A stretch of 32,252 nucleotides of DNA, taken from Candidatus Babelota bacterium (GTDB lineage: Bacteria; Babelota; Babeliae; Babelales; Vermiphilaceae). The stretch covers positions 1 through 32,252 of the forward strand of contig SOKE01000003.1 of the NCBI GenBank assembly GCA_004375875.1. The letters run 5' to 3'. Below, one piece after another: positions 24,002 to 32,131 of the stretch. The translations under genes and the position numbers were made by a program. A model generated the notes under the pieces. It did no database searches and had not been told where the DNA came from. It worked only from the letters and a program-made list of their open reading frames with translations. How positions within the stretch are numbered: the stretch's first letter is position 1; each line of letters starts with the position of its first letter.

Positions 24002-24031
24002 AAGAAGGACTTAGAAAACTAAGTCCTTCTT
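24002..24031 (-). terminator. Strong intrinsic terminator after paralog D
   Basis: A perfect 13-bp stem (AAGAAGGACTTAG with CTAAGTCCTTCTT) and a 4-nt loop are followed on the minus strand by TTTTTATA, about 40 nt past the stop of paralog D. Confidence 0.85.
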
Positions 24032-24072
24032 GCACTCGTTTTTTATAAGCTTAACGAAGTTATAACCAACGA

Positions 24073-26088
24073 TTAATCAAAGGCAACACCACCTTTGAGC
24101 CAGACACCCCATTGTGAAAGAGCACAGGTGCAGCAGGAACCACAGCAGCATGGATTACATCCACAAGTTCCACATGAGGTCCCACAAGTAGTTCCACATG
24201 AGGTTCCACATGAACTGTAGCATGGATTGCAGGAGTTGTTGCAGCTATCATCATATGGTTTCTGTGCAAATTCTACTTCACCACCGATGCCGAGATAAGG
24301 AATCCAATCTTCACGATCTCTCCAGGTGTAATCAAAGTGAGCAAATAGCTTGTTAGAAAGACCCTTGGTTTGTGCACCGCAAAGATCTATATCACAATTT
24401 TTGATGAATACTGGTTCGTGTGAAGTATAGACTTGTGCAGTTGATAGATCATTAGGTAAATTGGTGTAAATGTACAATGGATAACCAGTGCTTGCTTGCC
24501 ATGCGAGCTCCGGATTGTTTATACCGTAGTTACGATTTCCATTATCAACGCCTTGATTGGTTCCTTTATAGATAGTTGCGCATGACTGTGATGATGAGAG
24601 TGCTACACCAGGAGTAGTCATTTCTGTTTCGTAATAAGGGAATCCATACATAAAGGCATCACCTTTAAGTACCCACGTGTTTTCTGTGAGTGAACATGGG
24701 CAATCGCAGCGGAATTCAATCTTTTCACAGCTTCTTCCCCAGAAGTTGTAGCCGAGATCGAATGACCAGTTGTTGTGCAGATATTGGAACATTAAAGCCA
24801 AGTCACCCTGTACACCAACACTGACATCCACTGGCATAGTGGTTAAATTAGCAAGTGGGCAGTAGGTTCCTTCAAATTGCTTTACTGGTGTATTTACGGA
24901 AGTATCTCCAGATTTTAATGTTGAATTAGTTTTGAACTTTGCAGCGAGCATATATCGGCTGAGTGGTTTGCCGCAAAGATCGAAGGTTCTGCATTGTTTT
25001 GCCTTGAACAGATGGGTTACATTTGCATCGAGATAGAAGGCGCAACTTCTTTCTTCATCTTCACTGTTCCAAGCAACCCAATGGCCAGAGAATCCACCGC
25101 CAAGCTCAAAGTGCTTTCCATTACCAACAATTGGCTCAAAGAGATAACAGCCTTCTGGGCGAGTACCAGCTGGAGCGACAGCTCGGATGTTCAAGCCTGC
25201 ATGATAGTCTTCATCACACCAGAAGTTCCAGCCTAATGCCATTTGAATATCTGCTAGTGCGGTTTCAGTACATCTACCACAAGCCATCTTTGCTCTGTTG
25301 AGTCGATTGAAGACAAAGGTTGGATCAGTACCAGTATTAATGTATCCACATCCAGTAATGAATGAGGTAAAGCTCTGAACTAAGTTTGCATGCTTAATGC
25401 CATAGATTGTTGTTGCTGTGGTACCTGCAGATATTCCATTGAAATATCCTGGTTGATGGTCAGCGGTACTGGTCTCGGCACATTCGCACATATTTAGATC
25501 CCACCTAGTATATACCACTGGAGCATGGATTCTGAAATACATGCCTTTGCACCATTCATCCAAACCAAGATAGAAGTTGAAATCGACGAGGAAATTATTA
25601 ATTTGAGGTTCGAATGTTACACAGCTTTGGTAATCGGTTGGAAGACCAAAGTTGTCTGCAAGCCAATCACAGGATCCACGATTTGCAACTTTGCTACCAG
25701 AGATTTTAATGCGATAGCAATCATCATCGCAACATGAGGTTCCACATGAGGTTCCGCAATAAGTTCCACATGAGGTTCCACATGAGGTTCCGCAATAAGT
25801 TCCACATGAGGTTCCACATGAGGTGCTGCAACAACTATTGCATCCAAAGAGGCATTGAGCAATGTGGCAAGGTCTAAATGATCGTGTGTATTCTGGAGTG
25901 ATTGAGAAATTGCCATACCACTTATCCATATCGCAGAGATTAATCTGCGTATTCCATCCAGCACTAACGAGTTCGCGTGCAACGTTCTCGCTTTGTGATC
26001 GGATGTTGTAGTATGGAGCCACCGCTAACCCTGTTGAACAACTTATTAATAACGCGAGGCATAAGGATTTTTTAACCATATTGTGCAT
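24073..26088 (-). CDS. Cysteine-rich outer-membrane beta-barrel-like protein with SCGT repeats, paralog D
   Basis: The 671-residue protein has a signal peptide (MHNMVKKSLCLALLISCSTG, cleaved probably after AVA) and the family opening YYNIRSQSENVARELVSAGW. It ends WGVWLKGGVAFD. I count about 50 Cys. The N-terminal insert is a run of four-residue units, SCGT and YCGT alternating (about 89-120). The C-terminal insert repeats the theme (SSCGTSCGTTCGTSCGTCGC, about 626-645). Core blocks match paralog C almost throughout. The function is unknown. A surface-exposed barrel with disulfide-forming loops is inferred from the terminal aromatic-Asp end, signal peptide and strand pattern. The start has AAGGAG 7 nt upstream. 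It is the first gene of the array, separated from ftsK by a divergent 637-nt gap. Confidence 0.85.
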   Translation of the reverse strand: MHNMVKKSLCLALLISCSTGLAVAPYYNIRSQSENVARELVSAGWNTQINLCDMDKWYGNFSITPEYTRSFRPCHIAQCLFGCNSCCSTSCGTSCGTYCGTSCGTSCGTYCGTSCGTSCCDDDCYRIKISGSKVANRGSCDWLADNFGLPTDYQSCVTFEPQINNFLVDFNFYLGLDEWCKGMYFRIHAPVVYTRWDLNMCECAETSTADHQPGYFNGISAGTTATTIYGIKHANLVQSFTSFITGCGYINTGTDPTFVFNRLNRAKMACGRCTETALADIQMALGWNFWCDEDYHAGLNIRAVAPAGTRPEGCYLFEPIVGNGKHFELGGGFSGHWVAWNSEDEERSCAFYLDANVTHLFKAKQCRTFDLCGKPLSRYMLAAKFKTNSTLKSGDTSVNTPVKQFEGTYCPLANLTTMPVDVSVGVQGDLALMFQYLHNNWSFDLGYNFWGRSCEKIEFRCDCPCSLTENTWVLKGDAFMYGFPYYETEMTTPGVALSSSQSCATIYKGTNQGVDNGNRNYGINNPELAWQASTGYPLYIYTNLPNDLSTAQVYTSHEPVFIKNCDIDLCGAQTKGLSNKLFAHFDYTWRDREDWIPYLGIGGEVEFAQKPYDDSCNNSCNPCYSSCGTSCGTTCGTSCGTCGCNPCCCGSCCTCALSQWGVWLKGGVAFD
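24160..24219 (-). repeat. Degenerate 12-bp repeats, C-terminal Cys-rich insert of paralog D
   Basis: Imperfect 12-bp units based on plus-strand TTCCACATGAGG encode SCGT-type residues. The same unit builds the N-terminal insert of this gene, so the two Cys-rich inserts share a repeat origin. Confidence 0.7.
25732..25824 (-). repeat. 12-bp tandem repeats with 36-bp higher-order period, N-terminal Cys-rich insert of paralog D
   Basis: Eight consecutive 12-bp units, the last lacking one codon. Plus-strand ACATGAGGTTCC (type a) and GCAATAAGTTCC (type b) run a-a-b-a-a-b-a-a, a 36-bp higher-order repeat with perfect copies. They encode SCGT, SCGT, YCGT in series. Unit length keeps the frame, so copy-number changes alter insert length without frameshift. 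Confidence 0.9.
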
Positions 26089-26172
26089 AAGTAAACTCCT
26101 TGTTGAATAAAAACGACACTACTACTAAATAATAATGTTGTATTACCTGTTGATTAAAATTCATTATTGACC

Positions 26173-26202
26173 TACTCGATAGATTCTCCTTTCGTTTTTT
26201 AG
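26173..26202 (-). repeat. Duplicated leader block upstream of paralog D
   Basis: Partner of 23744-23773 (28 of 30 identical), in the same position relative to the start codon of its gene. Confidence 0.7.
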
Positions 26203-26282
26203 AAAAAAGTGTTCGACCTACATATTTCATAAATTGATATTTAATTTTACTATTTATTGCATGATTATTTTTTTTCTTCACT

Positions 26283-26311
26283 AGTATAATACGATCAACT
26301 TTTTATTGTAA
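26283..26311 (-). promoter_or_regulatory. Candidate promoter of paralog D
   Basis: On the minus strand TTACAA (26306-26311), a 17-nt spacer and TATACT (26283-26288) would give a 5' UTR of about 185-190 nt. Confidence 0.5.
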
Positions 26312-26725
26312 AGAAAAATTTTCAGAGAAACGGCTGGTGGAGCTAAGTACAGACCTTTTTTTCACCATTTATTCCTTACATCCTATGTTTTCTAACTTTC
26401 GTTTTTATTTTTTGTCATGTTGGACATAATTCCCGATGATCTTAATATATCCTTTTTTCTTACCCGGATTTGCTTAATTGGTCTTAATTATTGAATATAT
26501 TATCGATGTTCAATATGCTCATTTTATAGAGAACTATAAAAACTAGTATAACTATTTTGCAGAAGAAAAAATAAAAAGGCAATTCGAAAATGATCCTAGT
26601 AATTAAAAAACAAATTAATCGTTTGCTTTTTTGGATAATCATGAAAGATCTATCGTAAAATTGTAAGAATTTGAAAGGTATTTAAAATTGAGTTTTTTTA
26701 AATGAGGTTAAAAAATAGGTGATAT
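26312..26725. other. Long AT-rich divergent intergenic region before ftsK
   Basis: No gene or RNA is visible in this stretch between the paralog D promoter and ftsK. It holds a short inverted repeat TTATAG-AGAA-CTATAA (26524-26539), a possible but weak plus-strand promoter TTGAAT-17-TATGCT near 26490-26520, and the ftsK ribosome site at its right end. Confidence 0.4.
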
Positions 26726-29062
26726 ATGTTTTACAGAATGATGCGATATGATATGGGCCAGTTATTTATGAAATGGTACTGGAAACGATTTGTAGCAGTA
26801 TTTCTTTGCATAGGAATAGGACTTTTTATAGGGATAGTGCTTTTTTATTATTCTCCAGAAGATTGGTCTTGCTTATATTATCGAGGTGATGATTTTGTTG
26901 CTCATCCTTTTGGTCGTATAGGTGCTCATTGTGCTGCTCTATCGACCTATCTTTTTGGAGGTGCGTCATTAATTTTTGTAGTAGTTCTTTTTCTTTTATC
27001 GTACATATTTGCATTGCATCGATCATTTGTTCAGGAATTGGATCGAATAAGTTGTGTATTTCTTTTGCTTTTTGTGAGCGCTGCACTTCTATATGGATAT
27101 TCTAGTGATCCCTTGCATTCTCCATGTCCGGGTGGATATTGTGGTGTAAAAGTATGGAAATTATTTGCCTATTTTTTCGATTCTAGTGCTGCTGCACTGA
27201 TATTGTTTGGTTTTTTGCTTATGGCAAGTATTGTTATTATTCGATTTCCTTTTATTGCAACCTTTTATTATTCAACAATGATTGCACAGTTTTTGTATAC
27301 CAAGCGATATATTCTTAAGCCAATCTATTATGGTAGTAAATTTGTGATTTATTATACAGTTTATCCAATCATTTTTGCATATCATTACATTAATAGAGTA
27401 TTTACTGGTGCTGTGGTAACCAAAGCTGATGAATCAATTGTGTCATTTGAACATGACGATGAAGGTGTGATTAATGATATAATTGGCGATGAATTTTGGC
27501 GGACATATCGTAATGAATCTACTATAAAAGAAGGGTTTGAACCGGTATCATTTTCTACCCTACCTAAAGATGGTGAAGAAGATGATGGTCAGCGAGGAGT
27601 AGATACAAAGATTAATCTTGCCATGCAGCAACAGATAAAACAGCAGTACGAGAATAAAACTGAATCCTCAAAGAACCGTTACCATTTACCACAGCTTGAT
27701 ATATTTATTAATCAACGGGATATACAAGAAGATGTACAATTGATGAATGAACTTGAAGCGCGAGCCAGGATTCTAGAAGAAAAACTTGAGCATTTTGGAG
27801 TATGTGGCAAGGTAACCGCTATTAAGCGTGGTCCAGTTGTTACCCTATTTGAATATCAACCACACATTGATACTAAGTTGAGTAAAATTGTTGCACTTGA
27901 AGATGACTTGGCTATGGCTTTGCAGGCATTGAGTATTCGTATTATTGCACCAATTCCTGGACGTTCAGTTGTTGGTTTTGAAGTAGCTAATTCAACTCGA
28001 AAAAAAGTTATGCTTGGCTCTATTATTCAATCAAAGTCATTTCGTTCTTATTTAGGCGCATTGCCACTTATCCTTGGCTGTGATACATCTGGCAATGATG
28101 TGATTGTTGATTTAGCCAAGATGCCCCATCTTCTTATAGCTGGTTCTACTGGTTCTGGAAAATCAGTAGCATTAAATTCTATGCTGGTTAGTCTATTATG
28201 CCAGTGTACACCGAATGAGTTACGATTAATCCTTATTGATCCAAAGCGTTTAGAATTTGCTTCATATGAGGATATTGCACATTTACTTTTTCCAATTATT
28301 ACCGATCCAAAACAGGCTATATTGGCACTTAGATGGATTGTGAAGGAGATGGAGAAAAGATATGAACAAATGAAGCATTTGGCAGCGCGTAACATTTTTG
28401 ATTATAATGCTGCGGCTGGAAAGGAAAGTTGTGAGAAGCTTCCCTTTATTGTTATTGTCATTGATGAATTATCTGATTTAATGATAACTGCAGGTCGTGA
28501 CATAGAAGATCTTATTGTCCGTATAACACAAATGGCACGTGCGGCTGGTATTCATATGTTAGTAGCAACACAACGACCGTCGGTTGATGTTATTACCGGA
28601 TTAATTAAGGTTAACTTTCCAAGTAGAATTTCCTTCCGTGTTACATCCAAAGTTGATTCGCGTACTATTTTAGATTGTAGTGGTGCAGAAAAATTACTTG
28701 GTCGCGGTGATATGCTTTTTATAGACGCTGGTTCATCAGCGCTCAAACGTGTTCATGGAGCATACGTCTCAGATGGAGAAATAGAGAATCTTGTTTCTTA
28801 TATTCGTGGGCAAGCAAAGCCTGAATATTGTGAATTACCAGAAAAATTTGCTGGTAGTGTTGATTTATTAGAAGGAGATGATCAACTCTATCATGATGTA
28901 ATTGCATTTATTGAAGGTGTAGATGAAGTTTCTATTTCATTATTACAGCGGCGATTTAGAATAGGATATAATAGATCTGCTCGTATTATTGAAATGCTTG
29001 AAATTGAAGGATTAATTGCACCTTCTGAGGGAGGAAAAATACGTAAAGTAATTCGTCGTTAA
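26726..29062 (+). CDS. ftsK: DNA translocase FtsK
   Basis: FtsK is a septum-bound hexameric ATPase that pumps DNA to finish chromosome segregation. The N-terminal part has four hydrophobic segments between residues about 20 and 180 (for example FVAVFLCIGIGLFIGIVLF). A charged linker follows (about 230-320), then the alpha/beta motor. The Walker A is IAGSTGSGKSVALNSML (around 470-486) and the Walker B IVIVIDELSDLM. VATQRPSVDVITGLIK and FRVTSKVDSRTILD are family blocks. The C-terminal winged-helix gamma domain (ISLLQRRFRIGYNRSARIIE) is complete. At 778 residues it has a short linker like SpoIIIE/FtsK of many bacteria. The start follows AGGTGAT. murF follows after about 100 nt. Confidence 0.97.
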   Translation: MFYRMMRYDMGQLFMKWYWKRFVAVFLCIGIGLFIGIVLFYYSPEDWSCLYYRGDDFVAHPFGRIGAHCAALSTYLFGGASLIFVVVLFLLSYIFALHRSFVQELDRISCVFLLLFVSAALLYGYSSDPLHSPCPGGYCGVKVWKLFAYFFDSSAAALILFGFLLMASIVIIRFPFIATFYYSTMIAQFLYTKRYILKPIYYGSKFVIYYTVYPIIFAYHYINRVFTGAVVTKADESIVSFEHDDEGVINDIIGDEFWRTYRNESTIKEGFEPVSFSTLPKDGEEDDGQRGVDTKINLAMQQQIKQQYENKTESSKNRYHLPQLDIFINQRDIQEDVQLMNELEARARILEEKLEHFGVCGKVTAIKRGPVVTLFEYQPHIDTKLSKIVALEDDLAMALQALSIRIIAPIPGRSVVGFEVANSTRKKVMLGSIIQSKSFRSYLGALPLILGCDTSGNDVIVDLAKMPHLLIAGSTGSGKSVALNSMLVSLLCQCTPNELRLILIDPKRLEFASYEDIAHLLFPIITDPKQAILALRWIVKEMEKRYEQMKHLAARNIFDYNAAAGKESCEKLPFIVIVIDELSDLMITAGRDIEDLIVRITQMARAAGIHMLVATQRPSVDVITGLIKVNFPSRISFRVTSKVDSRTILDCSGAEKLLGRGDMLFIDAGSSALKRVHGAYVSDGEIENLVSYIRGQAKPEYCELPEKFAGSVDLLEGDDQLYHDVIAFIEGVDEVSISLLQRRFRIGYNRSARIIEMLEIEGLIAPSEGGKIRKVIRR

Positions 29063-29071
29063 TTTTTTTGC

Positions 29072-29098
29072 TTGACAAATGTTCAAAAGAAATACATT
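29072..29098 (+). promoter_or_regulatory. Candidate promoter of murF
   Basis: A perfect TTGACA (29072-29077) lies just after the ftsK stop, with TACATT 15 nt downstream as the best -10 match. The short spacer makes the call tentative. Confidence 0.35.
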
Positions 29099-29164
29099 TT
29101 TTCAGAGTGAGTAGTTATTGTATTCTTTCGAACAATTTTTTTATGACAAAAACGGGGAATAACC

Positions 29165-30577
29165 ATGCGTCTAGACGAGCAGTTTGTAAAGAAGACCATT
29201 CTTGATGCATCAATCTTCTATGATACATTTCCTAAAGATCCTTGTTTTTCAATCGATTCACGAACTCTAGAAAAAGGAGAGATCTTTATTGCCTTACAGG
29301 GTGTGCATTGTGATGGACATGAGTTTATTAAAGAAGCACTTGATAAAGGAGCAGCAGGTTTAATAGTTGCGACAAATAAACAGCATCTTCTGGAACAGTA
29401 TAAAAATGCATTAATTAATAAGGTAGTTATTGTAGTTAAAGATCCACTTAACGCATTGTGTTCATTAGCTGCTGCATGGCGTTCACAGTATGATTGTCCT
29501 GTTGTTGCTATAACCGGTTCGGTTGGAAAGACATCTACAAAGGAGAAAATAAGAACAATTTTAAATTTACATGCTGATGATTATTTTGTGTCCTATGGGA
29601 ATCAAAATACAAACATTGGTTTAGCATTAAATATACTGCGTATTCGTTCTCATCATAAGGCAGCAATTTTTGAAGTTGGTATTAGCAGGAGGGGTGAGAT
29701 GGCTGAGAGTGCAGCGTTGTTAAAGCCAACAATCGCTTTGATTCTCAATGCTGGCCATAGCCACATGGAAGGACTTGGTTCAGTAATAGATATAGCGCTT
29801 GAAAAACGTGATATCTTCAAATATTTTACTGAATCAAACATAGGTATCATTAATGGTGATCAATCAATTTTAGCACAGGTTTCCTATCAACATCCAGTGG
29901 TTAAGTTTGGTTCAAAGACAAATAATCAGATTCAAGTGCGTAAGATCCATGTAGGCAATGATTACATTACTTTTATTTTAAAGGTATACAAGACTAAATG
30001 TTCTATTGTTTTAGATCATACACATCTTGGAATGGTATATAATGTTGCCGCAGCTGCGGCGGTAGCCTATTTATTAGATGTTCCTATTACTACTATTATT
30101 AATGGAATACAAAAGTCGGTAGCTATTGTAGGTCGTTTTGAACAGCGTTTTCTTCCTACTGGCAAGGGAATTGTTATTAATGATTGCTACAACGCAAATC
30201 CAGAAAGCATGAAGGTTTCATTGCTTGCATTCCAGCATCTAGATACCAAAGCACAAAAAATAGTAGTTTTGGGAGATATGTTGGAGTTAGGAGTTAATAG
30301 TCCATTTTGGCATCGTCAATTAGGAAGATTTTTGCGTAAAGTTCCATCATTGCATCATGTTATTTTGGTTGGCAACTTAGTTAAATGGACGAAAAAAACT
30401 TTACCACTTGGTTTAAGTGTCGATCTTGTTTCTTCTTGGAAAGAAGCGGTTAATATAATTAAGAAAAAACTATCTACTGAATCAGTTGTCTTGGTTAAGG
30501 GTTCACGAGCTATAGGACTCGATAATCTCGTTATGTCTCTTACTCAGTCGAACCAACAAAAGCAAATTGGTACTTAA
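29165..30577 (+). CDS. murF: UDP-N-acetylmuramoyl-tripeptide-D-alanyl-D-alanine ligase
   Basis: MurF adds D-Ala-D-Ala to the UDP-MurNAc tripeptide, the last cytoplasmic step of peptidoglycan precursor synthesis. The N-terminal uridine-binding domain has SIDSRTLEKGEIFIALQG. The ATP loop is AITGSVGKTSTKEKI (about residues 115-129; the usual GNxGKTT appears as GSVGKTS). The block NAGHSHMEGLGS, the C-terminal DCYNANPESMKVSL, VVLGDMLELG and VLVKGSRAIGLD are all family landmarks. The length of 470 residues is normal. The start follows GGGGA. The presence of murF argues that this cell still makes peptidoglycan or a related precursor. Confidence 0.97.
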   Translation: MRLDEQFVKKTILDASIFYDTFPKDPCFSIDSRTLEKGEIFIALQGVHCDGHEFIKEALDKGAAGLIVATNKQHLLEQYKNALINKVVIVVKDPLNALCSLAAAWRSQYDCPVVAITGSVGKTSTKEKIRTILNLHADDYFVSYGNQNTNIGLALNILRIRSHHKAAIFEVGISRRGEMAESAALLKPTIALILNAGHSHMEGLGSVIDIALEKRDIFKYFTESNIGIINGDQSILAQVSYQHPVVKFGSKTNNQIQVRKIHVGNDYITFILKVYKTKCSIVLDHTHLGMVYNVAAAAAVAYLLDVPITTIINGIQKSVAIVGRFEQRFLPTGKGIVINDCYNANPESMKVSLLAFQHLDTKAQKIVVLGDMLELGVNSPFWHRQLGRFLRKVPSLHHVILVGNLVKWTKKTLPLGLSVDLVSSWKEAVNIIKKKLSTESVVLVKGSRAIGLDNLVMSLTQSNQQKQIGT

Positions 30578-30664
30578 TGAATCAATTATTAAATAATTAC
30601 TTACAACATGTGACGGTAATAAAAAAAGTTTGCTTTAAATAGGGTGCAATAGAAGAAGAAAAAA

Positions 30665-31576
30665 ATGGGCTTTCATGAACTTTCTCGTCATAAGCCAGTT
30701 CTGGTTGATAAGGTACTCTATTATTTAAATCTACAACCAGGCAAAATTTATCTTGATGTAACATTTGGCTCAGGAGGCCACACACGGGCTATTTTAGAAA
30801 AAGAACCCCAATGTGATGTAGTTGCAATGGATTGGGATGCGCAGATACTCGAAAAATATGGCCCTCCATTAAAAGCTGAGTTTGAAGATCGGTTGCGTCT
30901 TTTATGGGGTAATTTTGCGTTGCTTTATAAAATTGCCAAAAGGGAGAGAATTGGGCCATTTGATGGGATTTTGGCCGATTTTGGTACTTCACTCATACAA
31001 ATAACAGAGCGTCCAGGATTTTCGATTTATCGAGATACCCCGTTGGATATGCGTATGTCTCCAGCGCATCAACGGCTTACGGCATCTGAACTTGTTGCCA
31101 AGGCGTCAGCGCGGAAATTGCAGGAGGTTTTTTGGCAGTTTGGAGAAGAGCGGTATGCAAAACATGTGGCCCAGGCAATTGTGAAAGAACGTTTGCAACG
31201 GCCGATAAAAACAACTCGTCAACTGGCACATCTTATTGAACGGATAATTCCTTTTCATAAACGCGATAAAATTCATCCTGCCACTAAAATATTCCAGGCG
31301 CTTAGGATCTATATTAATAAGGAATTAGAAAATATTCGGGCTTTTTTGGCGGCATCCGTACTTTTGCTCAAGCCAGGGGGTCAGCTTGTTTGTATTTGTT
31401 TTCATTCATTAGAAGATCGTTTAGTTAAGCAGTTTTTTCAGGAAAAGAAGGAGGAAGGGAAATTGATTATTTTGACCAAGAAAGTTGTGGTTCCTAGCAA
31501 AGAGGAGATTCAGGAAAATCCATCAGCTCGTTCTGCTAAGCTTAGGGCGGCAAAACTGGTGGTTAAAGAAGGGTAA
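30665..31576 (+). CDS. rsmH: 16S rRNA (cytosine-1402-N4)-methyltransferase
   Basis: RsmH (MraW) methylates N4 of C1402 in the ribosomal P-site decoding region using S-adenosylmethionine. The SAM-binding loop is YLDVTFGSGGHTRAIL (29-44). Other family blocks are LADFGTSL, LDMRMSP, HPATKIFQALRIYINKEL, ICFHSLEDRLVKQFF and NPSARSAKLRAAK. The start HELSRHKPVLVDKVL aligns with the usual HxPVLL start. In most bacteria it heads the division/cell-wall cluster; here it follows murF after an 87-nt gap, a fragment of that order. The ribosome site is weak (AGAAG). Confidence 0.97.
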   Translation: MGFHELSRHKPVLVDKVLYYLNLQPGKIYLDVTFGSGGHTRAILEKEPQCDVVAMDWDAQILEKYGPPLKAEFEDRLRLLWGNFALLYKIAKRERIGPFDGILADFGTSLIQITERPGFSIYRDTPLDMRMSPAHQRLTASELVAKASARKLQEVFWQFGEERYAKHVAQAIVKERLQRPIKTTRQLAHLIERIIPFHKRDKIHPATKIFQALRIYINKELENIRAFLAASVLLLKPGGQLVCICFHSLEDRLVKQFFQEKKEEGKLIILTKKVVVPSKEEIQENPSARSAKLRAAKLVVKEG

Positions 31577-31580
31577 GAAG

Positions 31581-31617
31581 TTGGATAGTTTGACAAAAAA
31601 AGCCTATAATATACAAT
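31581..31617 (+). promoter_or_regulatory. Two overlapping promoters for spoVG
   Basis: Two sigma70-type pairs interleave: TTGGAT (31581-31586) with an 18-nt spacer to TATAAT (31605-31610), and TTGACA (31590-31595) with a 16-nt spacer to TACAAT (31612-31617). Transcription would start near 31617 or 31624. Confidence 0.7.
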
Positions 31618-31694
31618 TAATTTTGTTGGCTTAATTGCTTTTTTTAAATCTTAATTAAAGAGATAGTAATACATATCTTCAAAGGATTGCGACT

Positions 31695-31979
31695 ATGGAA
31701 ATAACAGAAGTTAAGGTTTACCCAGCAAAGGATGACGGTAGACTAAAAGCATATGCAACGGTTGTTTTTGATAATAGCTTTATTATCAGAGATTTAAAGA
31801 TAATCGAAGGTGATAAAGGGTACTTTGTTTCGATGCCTTCACGCAAGAGAAAGGATGGAACCTTTAGAGATATTGTCCATCCGCTTAATTCTGAAACACG
31901 TCGAATAATTGAAGATAAGATTGTCGCAGAATATAAAAAGATTCTTGAGCTTGAAGAAAAGGGCATAGAGGGAGCCTAA
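31695..31979 (+). CDS. spoVG: SpoVG-family nucleic-acid-binding regulator
   Basis: SpoVG proteins are small site-specific DNA/RNA-binding regulators, first known from sporulation and septation in Bacillus and found in many non-sporulating bacteria. The 94-residue protein shows the family signature throughout: MEITEVKVYP at the start, LKAYATVVFDNSFIIRDLKI, GYFVSMPSRKRKDGTF, and DIVHPLNSETRRIIEDKI. The acidic tail is normal. The ribosome site AAAGGA lies 8-9 nt before the ATG. A strong double promoter precedes it and tRNA-Gln follows 13 nt after its stop, so both may share a transcript. Confidence 0.95.
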   Translation: MEITEVKVYPAKDDGRLKAYATVVFDNSFIIRDLKIIEGDKGYFVSMPSRKRKDGTFRDIVHPLNSETRRIIEDKIVAEYKKILELEEKGIEGA

Positions 31980-31992
31980 AAACGCTCTTTTT

Positions 31993-32066
31993 TGGGGCGT
32001 GGCCAAGTGGTAAGGCACCAGGTTTTGGTCCTGGGATCGGAGGTTCGAATCCTCCCGCCCCAGCCA
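31993..32066 (+). tRNA. tRNA-Gln (anticodon UUG), CCA encoded
   Basis: The acceptor stem TGGGGCG (31993-31999) pairs with CGCCCCA (32056-32062), followed by G and an encoded CCA (32064-32066). The anticodon stem CCAGG/CCTGG encloses a 7-nt loop TTTTGGT, giving UUG. The T arm reads GGAGG-TTCGAAT-CCTCC. The D arm has the usual AAGTGGTAAG. Confidence 0.97.
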
Positions 32067-32131
32067 AGGTATGTTTTTTTCTAAAATATCCAATTACTTT
32101 TCTTTTTATCTTTTCATTAGGTAATTAAGGA

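Noticed and set aside
25732-25824. Regular short repeats that could suggest a CRISPR array
   Set aside because: Units are contiguous 12-mers with no spacers, lie in frame inside a gene and encode SCGT residues. No cas genes are present.
21692-26088. Inverted repeat CGCAGA-TTAATC-TCTGCG near the start of C, D and partly B as a regulatory site
   Set aside because: It lies in coding sequence for the conserved QINLC motif, so protein conservation explains its recurrence.
17794-26088. The barrel array as a mobile element or prophage structural module
   Set aside because: There is no integrase, transposase or terminal repeat. Each gene has its own signal peptide, and the paralogs look like chromosomal tandem duplicates.
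26524-26539. TTATAG-AGAA-CTATAA inverted repeat as an operator or terminator
   Set aside because: It is short, AT-only in the stem apart from one pair and has no clear promoter or U-run. In such AT-rich DNA this is expected by chance.
31839-32093. Open frames on the minus strand over the tRNA
   Set aside because: They run antisense through tRNA-Gln and spoVG. Frames of this kind arise from the tRNA complement and are not genes.
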